Assembly: GCA_036874045.1 (NCBI GenBank)
Contig: CM072335.1
Location: forward strand, 25,427,501 to 25,491,500
Source of the DNA: Cymodocea nodosa
Lineage: Eukaryota > Streptophyta > Magnoliopsida > Alismatales > Cymodoceaceae
Length of the DNA stretch: 64,000 nucleotides
Direction of reading: 5' to 3'
The translations under genes and the position numbers were made by a program. Below, one piece after another: positions 1-15,000 of this stretch. Positions within the stretch are counted from its first letter, which is position 1; the number at the start of each line of letters is the position of its first letter. The notes beneath the pieces are model-generated. The model saw nothing but the letters and a program-made list of their open reading frames with translations, made no database searches and was not told the origin of the DNA.

Positions 1-3000
1 ATATGGCAGTGAGAGATGTTATGATTGTGGTGCCATTGGACATTTTGCTCGTGAATGCCGCTCTAGAGGTTCAAGATATTCACATCGACGATCACCTAGT
101 CCCCTCTATAGAAGATCAGATAGCCATAGGTACTTCTGAAATTTAAACAGATGGTTTCTAATTTTGTAACAGAAATTTTTTTAATGAGGAATTTAACTTT
201 TTTTTGTTTGTATAAATTGAAGTAGACATAGTCTTTCAAGGAGTGGTCGTGATAGCAGTATATCTCCTCGACGTGATAGGCACAGGTCTTACAGAGAGAG
301 GTAATATGGCCATTCTTTTTCATTCATTATTTTTTACCGAATAGTAGTATATTTCTTGTTGAGAAAACTGAGCTGTAGTACCATCTCCTGTTGTTTTTGG
401 AAATATAATGAAATACAATCTTGGAAATACAGCATCCCACTTTTTTTTACTACCCAAAGCTTTGAAACATCAAAATTGAGAAATGTCCTTGGAAACTCCT
501 ACAATTAGATGCTCCTAATGTGCCCGGATAAGAGGGAAGTTATGCATCAGCATGTAAGATCCAGATCTGTGTAATTTTTCCCAAAAGTGGAAGGGTTGAT
601 TGTTGTGGATCTGTTCCTGCAGCAGTCATCCTGGAAACTCTATATAGGGTACTAGCACCAAGAATGGAAAGCTTAAAGAAGCATTTTTGGAATCTTCTAC
701 GTTTGGTTATTGGCATCCCCTCTTTTACTCTCACTACATGCATGGTTTCCTAAGCCTATTATTTAGAGGGTTGAAATCACATCGGCTAGAGTTTTGGGAG
801 TTGCATACCTCAGTAGCTTGTTTGCTTGAGTGAGGTTGCTCTCCTTTTAGTTAACTCTCGGAACTTTACCTTTTGGCCATCCAGGCCTGAGCTTTATCAC
901 TATTCATTCTGGACACTGCCGGTGCACTTCCTCAGTGGAGAAAGGAGAGATAAGGGACTCACCCTTTACATCCGAAAGTCATGGCATATTCACTGGGTTC
1001 CAAGCAGGTTGTTATCCTCTATGCTTCTGAAATAACTTTTTATAAAAATCAGTCATGTTGTACGCCAACTCTGTTCCCCTCAAAGTACTGACATCCTATA
1101 GAGATACTGCACGGAGTGCTACTCTTCTTCTGAGGCTTGTGATTTATAAAAAATGCTGTGTTGCTGTCTCCTTGTGTCAGCCATGTTTCCTTTGATCTTT
1201 TCCTCCATGCCATCTCTTTCTCCCCGTAGATTCTCTTCCTAGCTCCTCTTTGGCTTCTAGATGCTGTTCTCTTTCTGAATCCAGCAGAGGTGTTATTTCC
1301 TGTCTAATGTCTAACTCCTTAATTGTATCCAACGGCTGTGATTTCTTTGCTGCCACAGATTGTTTCCTAGTCTTTCCATTTCATAGCCTCTTCATTAACC
1401 TTCTTCTTTAGCTTTACAGCCACATGCTTGACTTGGTTCCCAGGAATTCCAATCCCATGAAACCCCTGATCACCTTTCTAAACCTTGCTGTAAGAAGGGC
1501 ACAGTTACGGGAGGAGCAGCAACTGGTGATGGCAGGGCAGAGAACAAATGAAACCAGAATATCATTTTCTGTGGTGACGAAGGATACTCATCAACCACCG
1601 GCACTTCTTGGAGTCCCTATTAGTTGCCCAAACTCAACCTACCAACTTACCAAAACTCGTCATCCTGCAGCCAGAAATTCTCCATCTTGAAGAAACTGTG
1701 AAGGGGGATGGATTGGGCATTCAATAGAACCAGAATGTAATTGGAGAAAGCACAAGCCAAGCCTTGAACTAGCACCTGGGGGTAATGGGCTTCCCAATGT
1801 CCATCAATCAAGAATCTGTTGAGTTTAGAATGCACTGAATTCTTCCTGAAATTCGTCCAAGTATACTGAAAATTCCCAATAGGCAAACCGAGCAGTGTGC
1901 ATGCTTCAATCCAAGAAAAGAGTAAGTGCATGTCCTTTGTAAAATTGCTTCTTGTACTTTTCACTGGAGTATGAATCATGTTTAGATCCCAAAGACAACC
2001 CATGGCTTTGTCCATTTGTCTCTAATGGTATTGACTTCCTCTAGGAAGGCACTTTTCTTTGAGTGGCTTATTGATTATTGACCATCTCATCTACGCAACC
2101 TGCAACCACCCATCATCCAAGTTAAGGAACTTTGTAGAGATGGAATCTCCCCACTAGTTGATCTGCCAACTTGCGTGAAGCATCCAGTGATGCAAAGTCA
2201 ATGTGGGTCCAACAAACCCCCCCTCTCCACCCCCCGCCAGAGAACTCAAGAAGGAAGAAGAGACTATGTCAAACTTAATCTTTTGTAAACCTAAAATAGA
2301 AATCCCTTGTTTTCTGATCATTTTAAAGAGATGCCATTGCTTTGCCCCATACCTCCCCCTCAAATATTCTAGCTAAGAATCTTCATTTGGCTACCATGCT
2401 CCCCAAATGCAACCTCATTCCTTCTCTGTCCTCATTCATTGATGAATAGATGTTCTTGCCTTGATAGTTTTGTATCGACCATGATCCATCTTCAAAGTAC
2501 TAACGTAGGAGGGACTTTAGATCCTTAGGAGACCCTGGCAGTCCAATAGATCAAACAGTGTCTTAGATGCCACACCTTTCCTTTCTCCCCTGAGACCATG
2601 GTAAAGAGATCATTGGTGTTAGATGTTTTGGTACATCCTTACATGCAGGTTGTGGCACCACCCCATTTCCCTGAACACCTAGATGCTTATTGCAAGTTGG
2701 TGCCTAATGATCCATGCCTCAATTATTACAATAAACAATAAGGTCTAGACAAGCATTATCTCCATGACCCATTCCTAAATAGTGGAGGCATTGACCCTCC
2801 TTCCACCATCAAGCAACTACCCACCCCTTTGCTGCTCCCCTTTGGCTTGAGATGAGGTGACCTCCCTCCTTTACCTTTCCCTTCTCTTGTTAACTTCCCT
2901 CTTCTTTCTAACACACTTCTTCACCACTTGCCAACCATCCAATGAGTTCTTGTTCTCCACAAGAAGATGGGGATGGGCATTTACTTTCAGGAGTCATGCC

Positions 3001-6000
3001 TCACTTCCCTCATTGAGAACTAGAGAGATCATCCTCAGACCTCTCTCACTACTCTATGTCTTGTATGTGCTTCACCTATAGATTGAGGTTTTGCCAAGTT
3101 AGCCACAAAATACAACACAGCTTCAAGTAGATGCCAACTCAAAAAATCCATCTAGCTTGATTCCATGTTAGCTTTTAAACGTTGGCATCTCACCTAAGTT
3201 ATTAGGAGTCCCTTATGCGATCACTCTGTAGTTCAATATTGGCACCAGCTGCCTGCAACTTCCACATGGCTCCTGTTTGCCATCAGTCCACTTCTGTTCC
3301 CTAGGTTTTTCCTTAGTGTTGTCAGCAATTCCTCCACCCTCCCTGCCTAGCAACCTCTTCAGTAGACCATCCATGTGTGTTTTGGTTGATTACCCGGTTA
3401 CAAGGTGAGAACCTCCTCTGAGTCCCACCAATCTTCCCCTAGACATTTGTAGCAACACACAGTTCACCTGTTTACACATATTGCTGTCCTCATTGGTGCC
3501 TTTGCTTTGGGCTTTCATTTTCATCCTGTTACATGGGCCTTTAGGAAGTGTCAGCCAAAAAACAATTGCTTCTACATCTTCACTGACAATATACTCATTG
3601 GAGCTTTTCCCTGTACAATCAGATCCCTTCTCGCATCATCCTAAGGATTCATTGAGGTAGCAGCTCTTTGAATGCAAGTACTTGCTCCCACCCCTTCAAA
3701 TATATTTCTGCAGAAAAGAGTCCCATACTACCTTCCACTAAAACATCTCTACTCCATAAAAACATATTTCAAATGGCATGATAGCAAAGCCAAAATTTGG
3801 ACAGGAATGTGAGCTCAACTAGTGTCGACCTGTTAGTGGTCCTTTAAATGTATTAATTGTAACTTGCAGTTGATTACCATAATAAGTTTCCTATTGTATA
3901 TCATAAGTGAAGGATATTTTTGAAAAGAAATATCCCAATGTCTCCTTGATGGGATGACAACCAAACATTTACAATGGATTGGAACTAGGCATTTCCTTTG
4001 ATCTACATTTTCCTTTATTTCACGAAATCTTAGCTTGCTTCGAAGGTCAAGCTTGGGACATGGTAGAGGAACTTGAATATGAAATTTTTGATTTTTGGTT
4101 ACTTTGTTGGTGCTACTTTCTATGAAGTTGTTCTTTTAGAATGCATAGTGGTTTATGTTGAGGAACCTGTTGAGGGACTTGACAGGAGACAAGTTGATGG
4201 ACTTGAAGGACCTATAAGAGACAATGGGTGAACATTTTAGGAACCTGCGAGGAGACAAGTGAAGAGATCTTATAAACCCGATGGGAGAAGAGAGAAGACC
4301 TTAGAGACCTATGAGAGAAGGGAGTTAATCCTAATAGTTTCTCCTATGAACTCGGACTTATGAGAAATTCTGGGGCTTAAAAAGATTGGTAGCGCCTTTG
4401 CTATTAGCTCGAGCTTTTCACATAATGGTAGTTTAGTCTTAATAAGTAGTATCAGAGCCTACTCATAGATGTGAGTTCGAAACCCTGAGGATGCATTTTT
4501 CAGGTGGGGGGGATTGTTGAGGAACCTGTTAAGGGACTCAATGAGAGACGAGTTGAGGGACTTGAATGACCTATAGGTGAGTGACTGGTGAACACTTTAA
4601 GGACCTACGAAGAGACAAGTGAAAAGACCTTACAGATCTGATGGGAGAAGAGAGAAGACCTTAAGGACCTATGAGAGAAGAGGGTTAATCTTGATTGTTC
4701 CTCTCACGAACTCGGACTTATAAGAGATTCTAAGACTTACTTAAAAGAATTGGTAACGTCTTTGCTATCAGCTCGAGCTTTTGACATAATGATAGTTTAG
4801 TCCTAAGAGTTTAGGATCTCAAGCCAAACATCATCTGATCTGTGATGTGGTTAGGAGCATGAAGCCTTTTATCCTATGCTAGTACGCTACCAAGTGGCAA
4901 AACTAGAAGTGGCTGATGTCCCTACATGCCTACATGTCATTCCTTCTTTCATATATGACTTTCAATATATGGTTAGGGACTTAGAGCATAATCTTGTTTG
5001 TATAGTGAATGCCTAGAGCTAATTGTTTGAGAAACTCTCATTTTTATTATGTATAAAAGTTTCAGAGTCAAGGAAACTGGTGACTTATGAAAATATATTT
5101 TTTCTAGGGCAATCTTTGTTCCATGGCTAATTTGGGGGTAGTCAAGTTGGTCAGGGGAGTTTTTAATGTCACTTGATTCCTACATGATCAAAATAGATCA
5201 ACTTGTGTTACTAAAAGTGTGCTTGAATTTAATGATATTATTTTTGATCTAGGTTGGATTGATATCCCTATTTCGGGATTGCAATTCACTCAGTCTGTTG
5301 TGAGAGATAATCCTTCGTCATCATGCCTAGATCACAAATTGATTTGCTATGCTTGGGATTGTGCTTGGCCATCATCTGTAATCTCTGTCCTTAATTGACC
5401 CACATTTGATCATTGTCCACTTCTAGTTACATCCTTTAATGGCATTTATTTGAGACCCACCCATTTATGTTTTGAGATGAGAATGTTATTGACCATGAAC
5501 TTCGATCAATTTGTAGCTGGTTGGTGGGAAGGAGAGGTGCTTTTGTTTTGCAAAGTTGGGATCCACTAGGTAACTATGCACAAATATGAAATGGCTTAAA
5601 GAGGATCTCAAAAAACTGTCAAGTGATTCTGTTGGTTGTATCATTGTCTAGGCTGTAAAGCTAGTAGCTTATTCATTCCTTAGATTTTGAGGAAGCCTTA
5701 CGCTGTTGGATTGTCCCTATGCATTGACCTAAAAGTCTATCTCGAAGAGTGCATCAATTCTAATGAAATTTCTTGGTGAAAGCACCCTCAAATCCGTGTT
5801 AAAGATGGAAGTGGGAACACTAAAGTTTTTCATGCCATGGAAAATGGGTGCAAACACCAAAGTTACATCAATTCTCTTATGTTGGAATCATTAGAACTAT
5901 CAAAGATGTCATCTTGAATGGTATGAAATCCTTCTTTACCTAGCAGGTTGAAAAGAAAAGTAATGTTTGCTTGGTTTTTGGCTCAAGTGTATATCCTCCA

Positions 6001-9000
6001 AAAAAGAAAAAGTATGCCATTTTGTATGTCTGGTGATGAAATTCGTAGCCTTGATGGATTCCTAATTTTCTCCAACACTTTTAGGAAATCTTGATGGAAG
6101 ACATCATTTGGATCATGGATGCTTTCCATAGAGATGAAGGTTGATATTGGGGTGGCCAATGCCATTGTCACTCCTATTGAAAAAAATTGGACCTACTATG
6201 GTTGTGGATTTTAGGTCGATCAACCTTCTTAATCAGATCTGTAATATTGTTACCAAGTGTTTGGTTAAACAACTGAAACCTCTCCTCCCAAACCTCTTTG
6301 GACCATTCCAATCAGCATTTGTCCATAATTGATATGTTCTTGATGGTTGTCCCACAAATGCATTGAAACTAGAATTTGACATGAATACCTCAGTCTCTTA
6401 AGACTTTTTGGTAAGGGCTTTTGATAGTGCAAATTAGTTCTGCATTGAAGAGGCCTTTGTTGTATGGGATTTGGCATCAAATGAAGGAATTGGATAGAGA
6501 CTACTATGCAGGTTCAGCTAGGTTGTCCATTCTTTTCAATGCCGCCTCCTATGGATTCTTTGGTTGTGGTTGTTATCTTAGTTAGAGGGAGCCCCTATTA
6601 CCACTTCTCTTTTGTGTGCTTGGCAAAGTCTTTAGTTGTTTATGTTTAAAAGCTGGCTTGGTGGGCACGTTCAAAGGGTTTTTGATTGGCTTAGGATGTT
6701 CCCATGGTTCCTTTTATTCAATATGCAGACAATAAACTAATGTTCGGTAGTATCAATATGTAATAGGTCAAGGGGATAACATTTATTCTTGTTGCATGCA
6801 TGTTATTCATTGGTCTTAATGTGTTTGTTGAGACCTAAGAAACGAGTGGAAGTTGTATATCATTCATAAACAAACAAGACTTCTATATATAGAGGAGATA
6901 AAGGCAACATAAACAACGTGGGACTAAACTTGCTTATAACACAACATTATTTAATCTAGTACTCTCCTTCGAATTGGAACATGCAGTTCGCAACAAACTT
7001 ATATATAAGTAAACTAGAACAAAATAAACAAGGAGATACATCGTAGACAAATGTAACTAGAAGTAGAAGTAATATTGTGTAAGCAAGTAAAATGATCAAA
7101 TTCTAATTGATCACACTAAAACAGTTGTAGATATCATTAGACTAAGTCAACATTTGTATATCTACACTTATTAAGAAGGCTTGCATGTATGCTTTTACAA
7201 TACAAAGATCATCAAGCATCCAATAAAAGTATAAATTGTTAACTTAAAGGTATTTCACAAACCTCAAATCTCGTGAATAATACTCAAGCTTTGACGAAGC
7301 AATACTATTACAATGTTGATACTCACATGAGAAAAGATATAACTAATTTATTGGAGGTTGATAATGAAGTATTAACATCTTTTTTTATTTTTTTCTTCTT
7401 GTTTTCTTTTTCTTTTAACTAATTGGCATATCTCATAGGAGGGGGAAGGGAAGACCTAGAAGCTTAGTCCAAAGAGATGGATGGGTTTCCAGAAAGAGAA
7501 AGGGTCAATGAAGAGGGTTTTGGGAAAACCTTGCATTGGCATAGATAGAAGAAAGGGGAGGGAAAAACTGTAAGTAGTATTACTAGGACAGGTGGGCTAG
7601 CCCTCAGTCGACAGAAAAAATGGGTGGTGCAAGGATGGATAGTGGCAATTCCCTTAAAGGAAGCTTGAAATAGGCAAGAGATGGGTGGGAAGTGTTGTAG
7701 AAGGAGAGATGAGTTATGCAGTGGGAGAGGAGTTAAGACAGGCAGCCAATGTAAGAGTAGGGGTGCCATAGTAGATGCAGGGGTAGGATTCACTAATGGG
7801 AAAAGTTATGGCCTTAACAAGGGCCAATGGTGATGGTTGGGAGGGAGGAGGTGAGAACTAAAGTTTCCCTCTTTGTCAAAATCTTTCACACTTTTTGGAC
7901 TCTTAAAATCTAAATTCTAATACTATGTTAAAATATAAGAAATAGTGTGGAAGTTGTAAATCATTCACAAACAAACAAGATCTCTATATATAAAGGCTAT
8001 AGAGGAGACAATGACATCATAAGCAATGTAAGATTAAATCTACTTACAACACATTATACATTATTTACTCTAACAGTAATATTCAAAAATCATTTTTTGT
8101 AGGAATTGGAGTGGACCCGTATTGTGCTAAATGTTGTAGGCTTGCTGGGTTGCAAACAATAAGTGAGGGTTGAGAGCAAGGTACTATGGGATATTAAATT
8201 ACATAGAGATCTCAGAAAAATCCAATTTTTTGCATGGAAGCTTCTTCACAGCATAGTTGATAGAGGATAGCTACAACATAGGGGCTTCTCACTTGCTAGT
8301 AGATGTACCTTTTGTCTTGGACACACTAGGATATTCTACATTTGTTTTGGGAGTGTACTTTGATCAGGGATTGGTGGATGAACCTCCATTGGATTGATGA
8401 TGGGGCCTTGTCGAGATTCATTGACATCCTCTGTTTTTTGAGGACATCTGGGCTTCCACTGGTAGTTGCCATGGATGCTAGAGATAGATTCTGATGCTTC
8501 TCCTGCATGTTATATGGTGGACCTACTTGTTGGTGCAAAACAGAAGGATTTTTCAGAGTGTGGCTACTACACCTGCTGCTTCGTGTGTCAGGGTACTCTC
8601 TTTAGTTTTGAAGTAGATGCTTGCTAGTGCACGAATTGATGCTTCTGATACTTTTGCTGGAGATCGGCTGATGTTTCTTAAACCTACCATCTGATCTTCT
8701 ATGGCTCTCTATCTATACGTTCCCATGTTTTTGTTTCCCTATCTCTTGTTTTTCCTTTACTTTTTCTTTCCTTCCGTCTGATTTCCTGAATCTTCTTGTA
8801 TTTCTTCCTTTATTAATAATATTGCCTTTACTGTTAAAAAATGATAATTTGCTATATAAGTTTGAAAGGTTTAAGAAATAAATGAAAAAGCTAACGCCAT
8901 GTTGTAGCATGCAAGTATCACTTTAAAATTTATCAAATTATTTGCATGCCACTGAACATACTTGTTTGCTAGAAATTTTTTTCAAAGGCATGCAAAGTTC

Positions 9001-12000
9001 AGTGGCATACAAGTACTTTGATTAATTTTGAAGGACATTCAAGTAAAAATTTCAATATTTTATGCTATATTGAACCTTGTGCAATGCCTGGTATATTATA
9101 CTCAGTTGCTCACCAATCAATTTCATCTTTGTACTGCCCAAATTTCTTGTTAGCACAGTTTTAACTACTAATGAATATCCTTCCAAAAAATCATACAGAT
9201 CCAGCCCCAGAAGAAAACGTGAACGTAGTAGGTCATTGGATAGTGATGGATCAGAAGGCAGAGGGTGCGTTTGTCATATTTTTACATAAAACATAAATAC
9301 ATTATAATTAAGTTCAGAAGCTAGATTGCAGTTTCCAGATGATTTAAAAAAATTTATTTTTAATCTCAGTAATTCAATTTTACTTCTCTTATCCATCTCA
9401 GTCACCGTTCCAAAGGACGCAGGCACAGCATTTCTCCTGAACATGACAAATCTGATGCTTTGAGGTATCTGTGAGAATTTCCTTTTTCATTTGATATGAC
9501 AAATGCTTTTGACAACATACATGAACTATAGCAATGCCACATACTTGCAATGTTATTGTTTTGTAAATGCTTGGCCTGATTTCTTCTCTTTGATTGCTTT
9601 GTCCCAGTCCCCAGAGAAATGATCGTGAAAAGAGCAGGTCACCTCAAAATGATTCTAAAAGAGAAGAGCGTGAATCAAGCAGATCACCTGAAAATGAACC
9701 AGATATAAGAGAGTATGACATTACGCTTTTGTTGTTTTATGAGTTTTATGTGTGGAACCATGGAATTTCTGATTCAAAGTGGAAGCGTGAGTGGATTTAC
9801 TATGTTACTTGAAAGCAGAGATTAGGGAAGAAAGAAAAAGTGATTATCTCATTGATTAAGAGGGTATATATATACAAGAGTATGGTATTTGGATCCATAA
9901 GATCCATTTACCGATTTATTTGTGCATTTTAACTCTTCTCGGAGAATATAAGTTTGTATATTCCTAGCTTGTTACAAAATAGAGCAAAATGTTTGACAGC
10001 CAGAGCATTGATAAAGATGTCTATTAACTGCCGAGAGAATTGTGTATAAAGTATGCATATAATGTCATTAAGCATGAGTTGATAGACATAATGACAATCT
10101 ACTTCAATATATTTTATCCTTTTATGAAAGACTTCATTACTAGCAATGTAAATTTCTGCTTAATTGTCGTAATGCATGAGTATAGGTGTTGGAACTTTAA
10201 CTCCCAACTCAGTTAAAAAATTCTTTATCTATACAATTTCCTTCCTAATGTTGGACATTCTTCGATACTCTAAATCTGCATTAGAGGTAAAAATAATATT
10301 TTACTTCTTACCTTGTTAAGTGACTAAATTACCACCAAAGAATGTACAATGCCTATCTGTAGATTTTCTATCTGCCTTGTTTCAGTATAATGTGCATCAG
10401 AATATGCAACTACATCGAGGTGTTGATTGTTTGAATAGATTAGTCCTTTTCCTAGACAATTTTTGATATGATACAACAGGTAAAGTCACTTGTCAATGAA
10501 CCATTCTTGGCTTCTACATAAATTAGCTCAGCAACCTAATTGCAAAAAAGATATTAGGTTGAGTCACTATGAGATAAATGAATTTTCTAACCAATTGATG
10601 ATAACGTCTAACATCTTTAAACAACCCTGATTCTTGTCCTAAAGGCAAGGATTTTACTCTATAGGTATTAGTTCAGGCTTACAACCAAGTATACCAGTTT
10701 CTTTTAGGAGCCAAAGGTATACTTCCTCTGAGATAAAGCAAGTTTTCTCTTAGCATAAGCAAACTTAATACCCAAGAAATACCTTAGCTTACTCATATCC
10801 CTAAGAATGAATTCCTTACCAATAAATACTTTGGTAGAAGTCATGCCAACTATATCATCACTAGTCAATAATATGTCATCAATATAAACTGTAAGAATGG
10901 TAATACTAGATGAGCGTTGTTGAACAAAGATGGAGTTATCTACAACATACTTTCGAAAATCATGGGTAAATATGATAGAATTGAGTTTAGCAAACTATGC
11001 TTGTAGTCTTTGTTCAGACTATAAATAACTTTACATAATTGACATACTTTATTCTCCCCTTGAGCAATAAATTAAGGAGTTTGCTCTATAAGGACCTATT
11101 CTTGTAAATCATCATACAGAAAGACATGCTGAACATCAAGTTGTGAGAGAAAGCAGAACTTGTTCACAACGAGAGATAGTAGAATTTTAATAGAGTTAAG
11201 ACGGACCACTGGTGAGAAAGTCGCATCATAATTAACACCCTTTGTTTGTGTAAAACCATGAGCAACTAATTTAGCCTTTTTGACATTTAATGAAACCATT
11301 TGACGTTTAATGGAACCATTTGGCTTATATTTAAGAGTAAATACTGATTTACAATTGACAATAGGAGTATGTCATGGTTGAGTGACAAGTTCCCATGTTC
11401 CCTTGCTATGTAGGACTTGTATTTCAACATCAATAGCCTTCTTCCATGGTGGAAGTGTAAGAGCTTCCTCATAATTTTTTGGAATCTATTCAAATATGAT
11501 AATAAAAGATAATGGGTCATGTGATACAAAGTAAGAAATGAGATGAGTAATGTAGGAACGGGTACCTTTACGTCAAGCTATAAGTTAGTCAAGAGGAGCT
11601 TGATCTGCATCAAGAGTAGGAGGTGGTGTCATAGTAATAGGTGGATGATAATGTTATCGTTGATAAACCTACAAGGGAGGAGACTGAGCATGCTCCACCA
11701 TAGGAGATTGTGGAGGTTCAACAAAAGAATCTTGTTGTTGTGGTGCAAACATCTAGTGGACTAGATCATCCCAAAGAAGGAACTCCTACAAGTAGAGAAG
11801 TGTCTTGAGAAAGTAAGGAAGGATTGGATGAATTACTCAAAGTGAGAAAATATGGAACATTCTCTTGAAAAATGACGTCGACAAAGGTAAAATATCGACA
11901 AGTAGGAGGATGATAACATCGATACCTTTTTTGACAATGTGGATAACCAATAATGACACATTTAATAGACTGAGGAGATAACTTATTTAGACCAGAAGAT

Positions 12001-15000
12001 AAATTCTTTATAAAGGCGGTATACTAAAAAACCTTAGGAGGTAAAAGGAACAACTCTTTCTCTGGTGAAAGACGTCGAAGGGGATTGGCTCCCCCTAAGG
12101 GAGAAGAGGGCATACAATTGATCAAGTGAGTGGTAGTAGACACATCAAACTAAAAGTACTTAGGCATATTCATGTCAACTAAAAGGGAGTGAACAACATC
12201 CAAAATATGATGATGTTTATGCTCGACAACTTCATTTTATTTAGATGTATGTGCACAAGTAGTCTGATGTAGAATACTTTGATCCACACAAATAGAAACA
12301 ACAACAAATTAAGTAAATTCAAGAGCATTATTAGTACAAAATACTTTAAGAGTAACACCAAATTGAGTTTGAATTTTATTGAAAAATATTTTAATGACAT
12401 CAACAACGGACTAGCAATTTCAACAAGTACATCTAAGACACTTGTGAAAAATCATCAACAAACACAATATGGTAGCGATATCCAAAGAAAGTCGCAACCC
12501 AAGTGGGTCCCCAAACATCACAATGGACAATATTAAATGACTTAGGAGGCGACGCTAATTCACGATTATGAAAAATAATATGAAAGTGTTTACTCAAAAT
12601 ACAAGATTGACATTAAAACTGACCAATAGAAATCCATGGCAAGACTTCTCAAAGCTTCTAACGTGATAGGTGCTCGAGATGATGCCAAAGAAGAGGAGAA
12701 TCACTAGAAGTGTAAACAATAGCTAAACCTTGTGGAATATCATCACAAATAAGAGTGTAAATACCACGTCCATGTTCATGGCCCACACCAATTCTCTTTC
12801 TAGTTTGTAGATCTTGAAAATTACAATGAAATGGAAAAAAGGTTACTAAACAGTGAAGCTATTTGGTAATCTTACTAATGGATGGTAAGTTGACCAAAAA
12901 ATTGGTTACATAAAGTACGTGGTCTAAAGGCATGTTTTGGTTGATGAGAGTAGTGCCCTCACTAGAGACAGAGCATCTATAACCATTAGCTAAGGGTACA
13001 GAGTTAATACTAGGTAGCTTGGTCAAATGGCTAAACAAGGTAAGGTTGCTTGCAATATGGTTAGAGGTTCCTAAATTGATAATCCAAATATCATTATGAG
13101 TGGATGCAAGTAAAGTAGAGTTACCAGACTTGAGAACATGGTTGGCTATTGTGTCATTGGTTTGTTGAACATGGTAGATCATTAATTCATCTACATTAGC
13201 TTGCGTCATTTGAACAAGTCTAGATTCAACGTTGATTGCAACATGTTCTTAACATGATTGAGTAGTTATCACATGAGCAGTGGTAGGTGGTGCAACTAAA
13301 TGCTTAAATTTGTCCTAGCACTTCTCAAAAGGATGATTCCTCCTCTCACAATGAACACAAGGTGATCATGTAATACTGTGACCTCCAGATCTCCCTTTGC
13401 TGCATTGAGATGAGAACCTCCACGACCTTCAAATGTGATAATCAAGGTAGATGCCTTGTGAGATTTGTTAGATCTGACTATTAGTGTAGTAATTGATACT
13501 TGTAAAACTATGTTGAAAGTAGCTTGAAGAGTAGGTAGCACATCTGTCGCAAGAATCTGCTCACAAATTTGACTAGAAAGCTTTGGTTGTAGACCAACAA
13601 GAAGTAGGGTGACCCCTAATTCTTCATGATATTGGCATTGAGTTGCAGTGCTGATGTTAGAGGTTGATACACATCAAGTTTATTAAGCAAGCCTTTGAAT
13701 TGAGTATAGAAGGAATGAACTATCCCTTTGTTTGTGAGCAAATAATGACTTATAAACCTCATATACTCTAGAAATATTCTATTCGTTTTCATAAGTAGTC
13801 TTTAGAGTTTCCCAAATTTGACAAGCAGGACAAACTTTGGCTGGTAATATTCTCTTCTACACTATTGAAGAGTCATGATACAACTACAACATCGAAAGCT
13901 TGCCAGGTGGCATACTTGTTTGACTTTGTGTTAGGTGCATCTTGGTATAGATGTTTTTCCTTCATCTAAGATATAGCAAACCCCTTAAATGTCAGTGCTC
14001 AATGGTGATAGTTGAGTTCGTTTAGCTTGACACCTATAACAATGAGCTTTTTGGAGAAGGATTCTATTGGAGTTGATGATAAGGCATCCATTGTAGAGTC
14101 TTGGTCGGAAAAACTTGTTTGGACAGAGTGTTTAGATGATGATGGTTCTATTTGTCAAAAGAAGGATTCTACTAATGTTGGTTTTGTTGTTGTAGTAGTC
14201 GTTCAGTTCTGTCGATGACGAACTAAAGGTAGATGTTGACGAAGGCATCGACTAGGCTCAGACGAAGCTCGAATGGAGCTGAGTTTGTAATGGTTGGAGT
14301 GGGGTCAACCAACTCAGGTGTTAACCTAGCCTATTGTTGTTGATGGAGGCGGCAAGCTACCTAGTCATCGTTATTCGGCGATGACTCTCAATGTGTGTGT
14401 GATTGAAGTTCATATGTTGAGGACGAAGGATGACAACTTCCAGAGTGTGATGGAAGGAGCCGACGACTTGGAAGAGTTGGTTTGTACAGGTTATGCAGGG
14501 CGAACGAAGGTGGTGGCTAGTGGATGTGTAACCATCAAGCTTTACAAGAGTCCTTTGATGGTGAGGGGAATCCCTTACCTTAGATTAAGCTCTGATACCA
14601 ACTTGAAATCAAATACTAGGGAAGAAAGAAAAAGTGATTATCTCATTGATTAAGAGGGTATATATATACAAGAGTATGATATATGGATCCATAAGATCTA
14701 TTTACCCATTTACATGTGCATTTTAACTATGTTGATAACCTAAGAAAGTAAAATCTCATGAATCAAAAGAAAGTCCAAACAACATAAATGAAATGGAAAC
14801 ACTACCTATTGTATTATGATAGAGTAGGAAAGCCAAGAAAAGAAGTGTGAATGATTCTTAAGTGAATGCAAATGAGGTAATGTAGTCTTTGTAACTAAGA
14901 GGTTTAGGTGATGGGTACATCTAGGGAAGGGATTAGGTATCACTCATGCTAATGTGATTAGTCTTTCTTTGTGATTGTGCCGGTCATTATTGTAAAAAAG

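Noticed and set aside
1424-1690. 88-codon plus-strand frame next to the first LINE
   Set aside because: It overlaps the opposite strand of the LINE endonuclease remnant and shows no motif.
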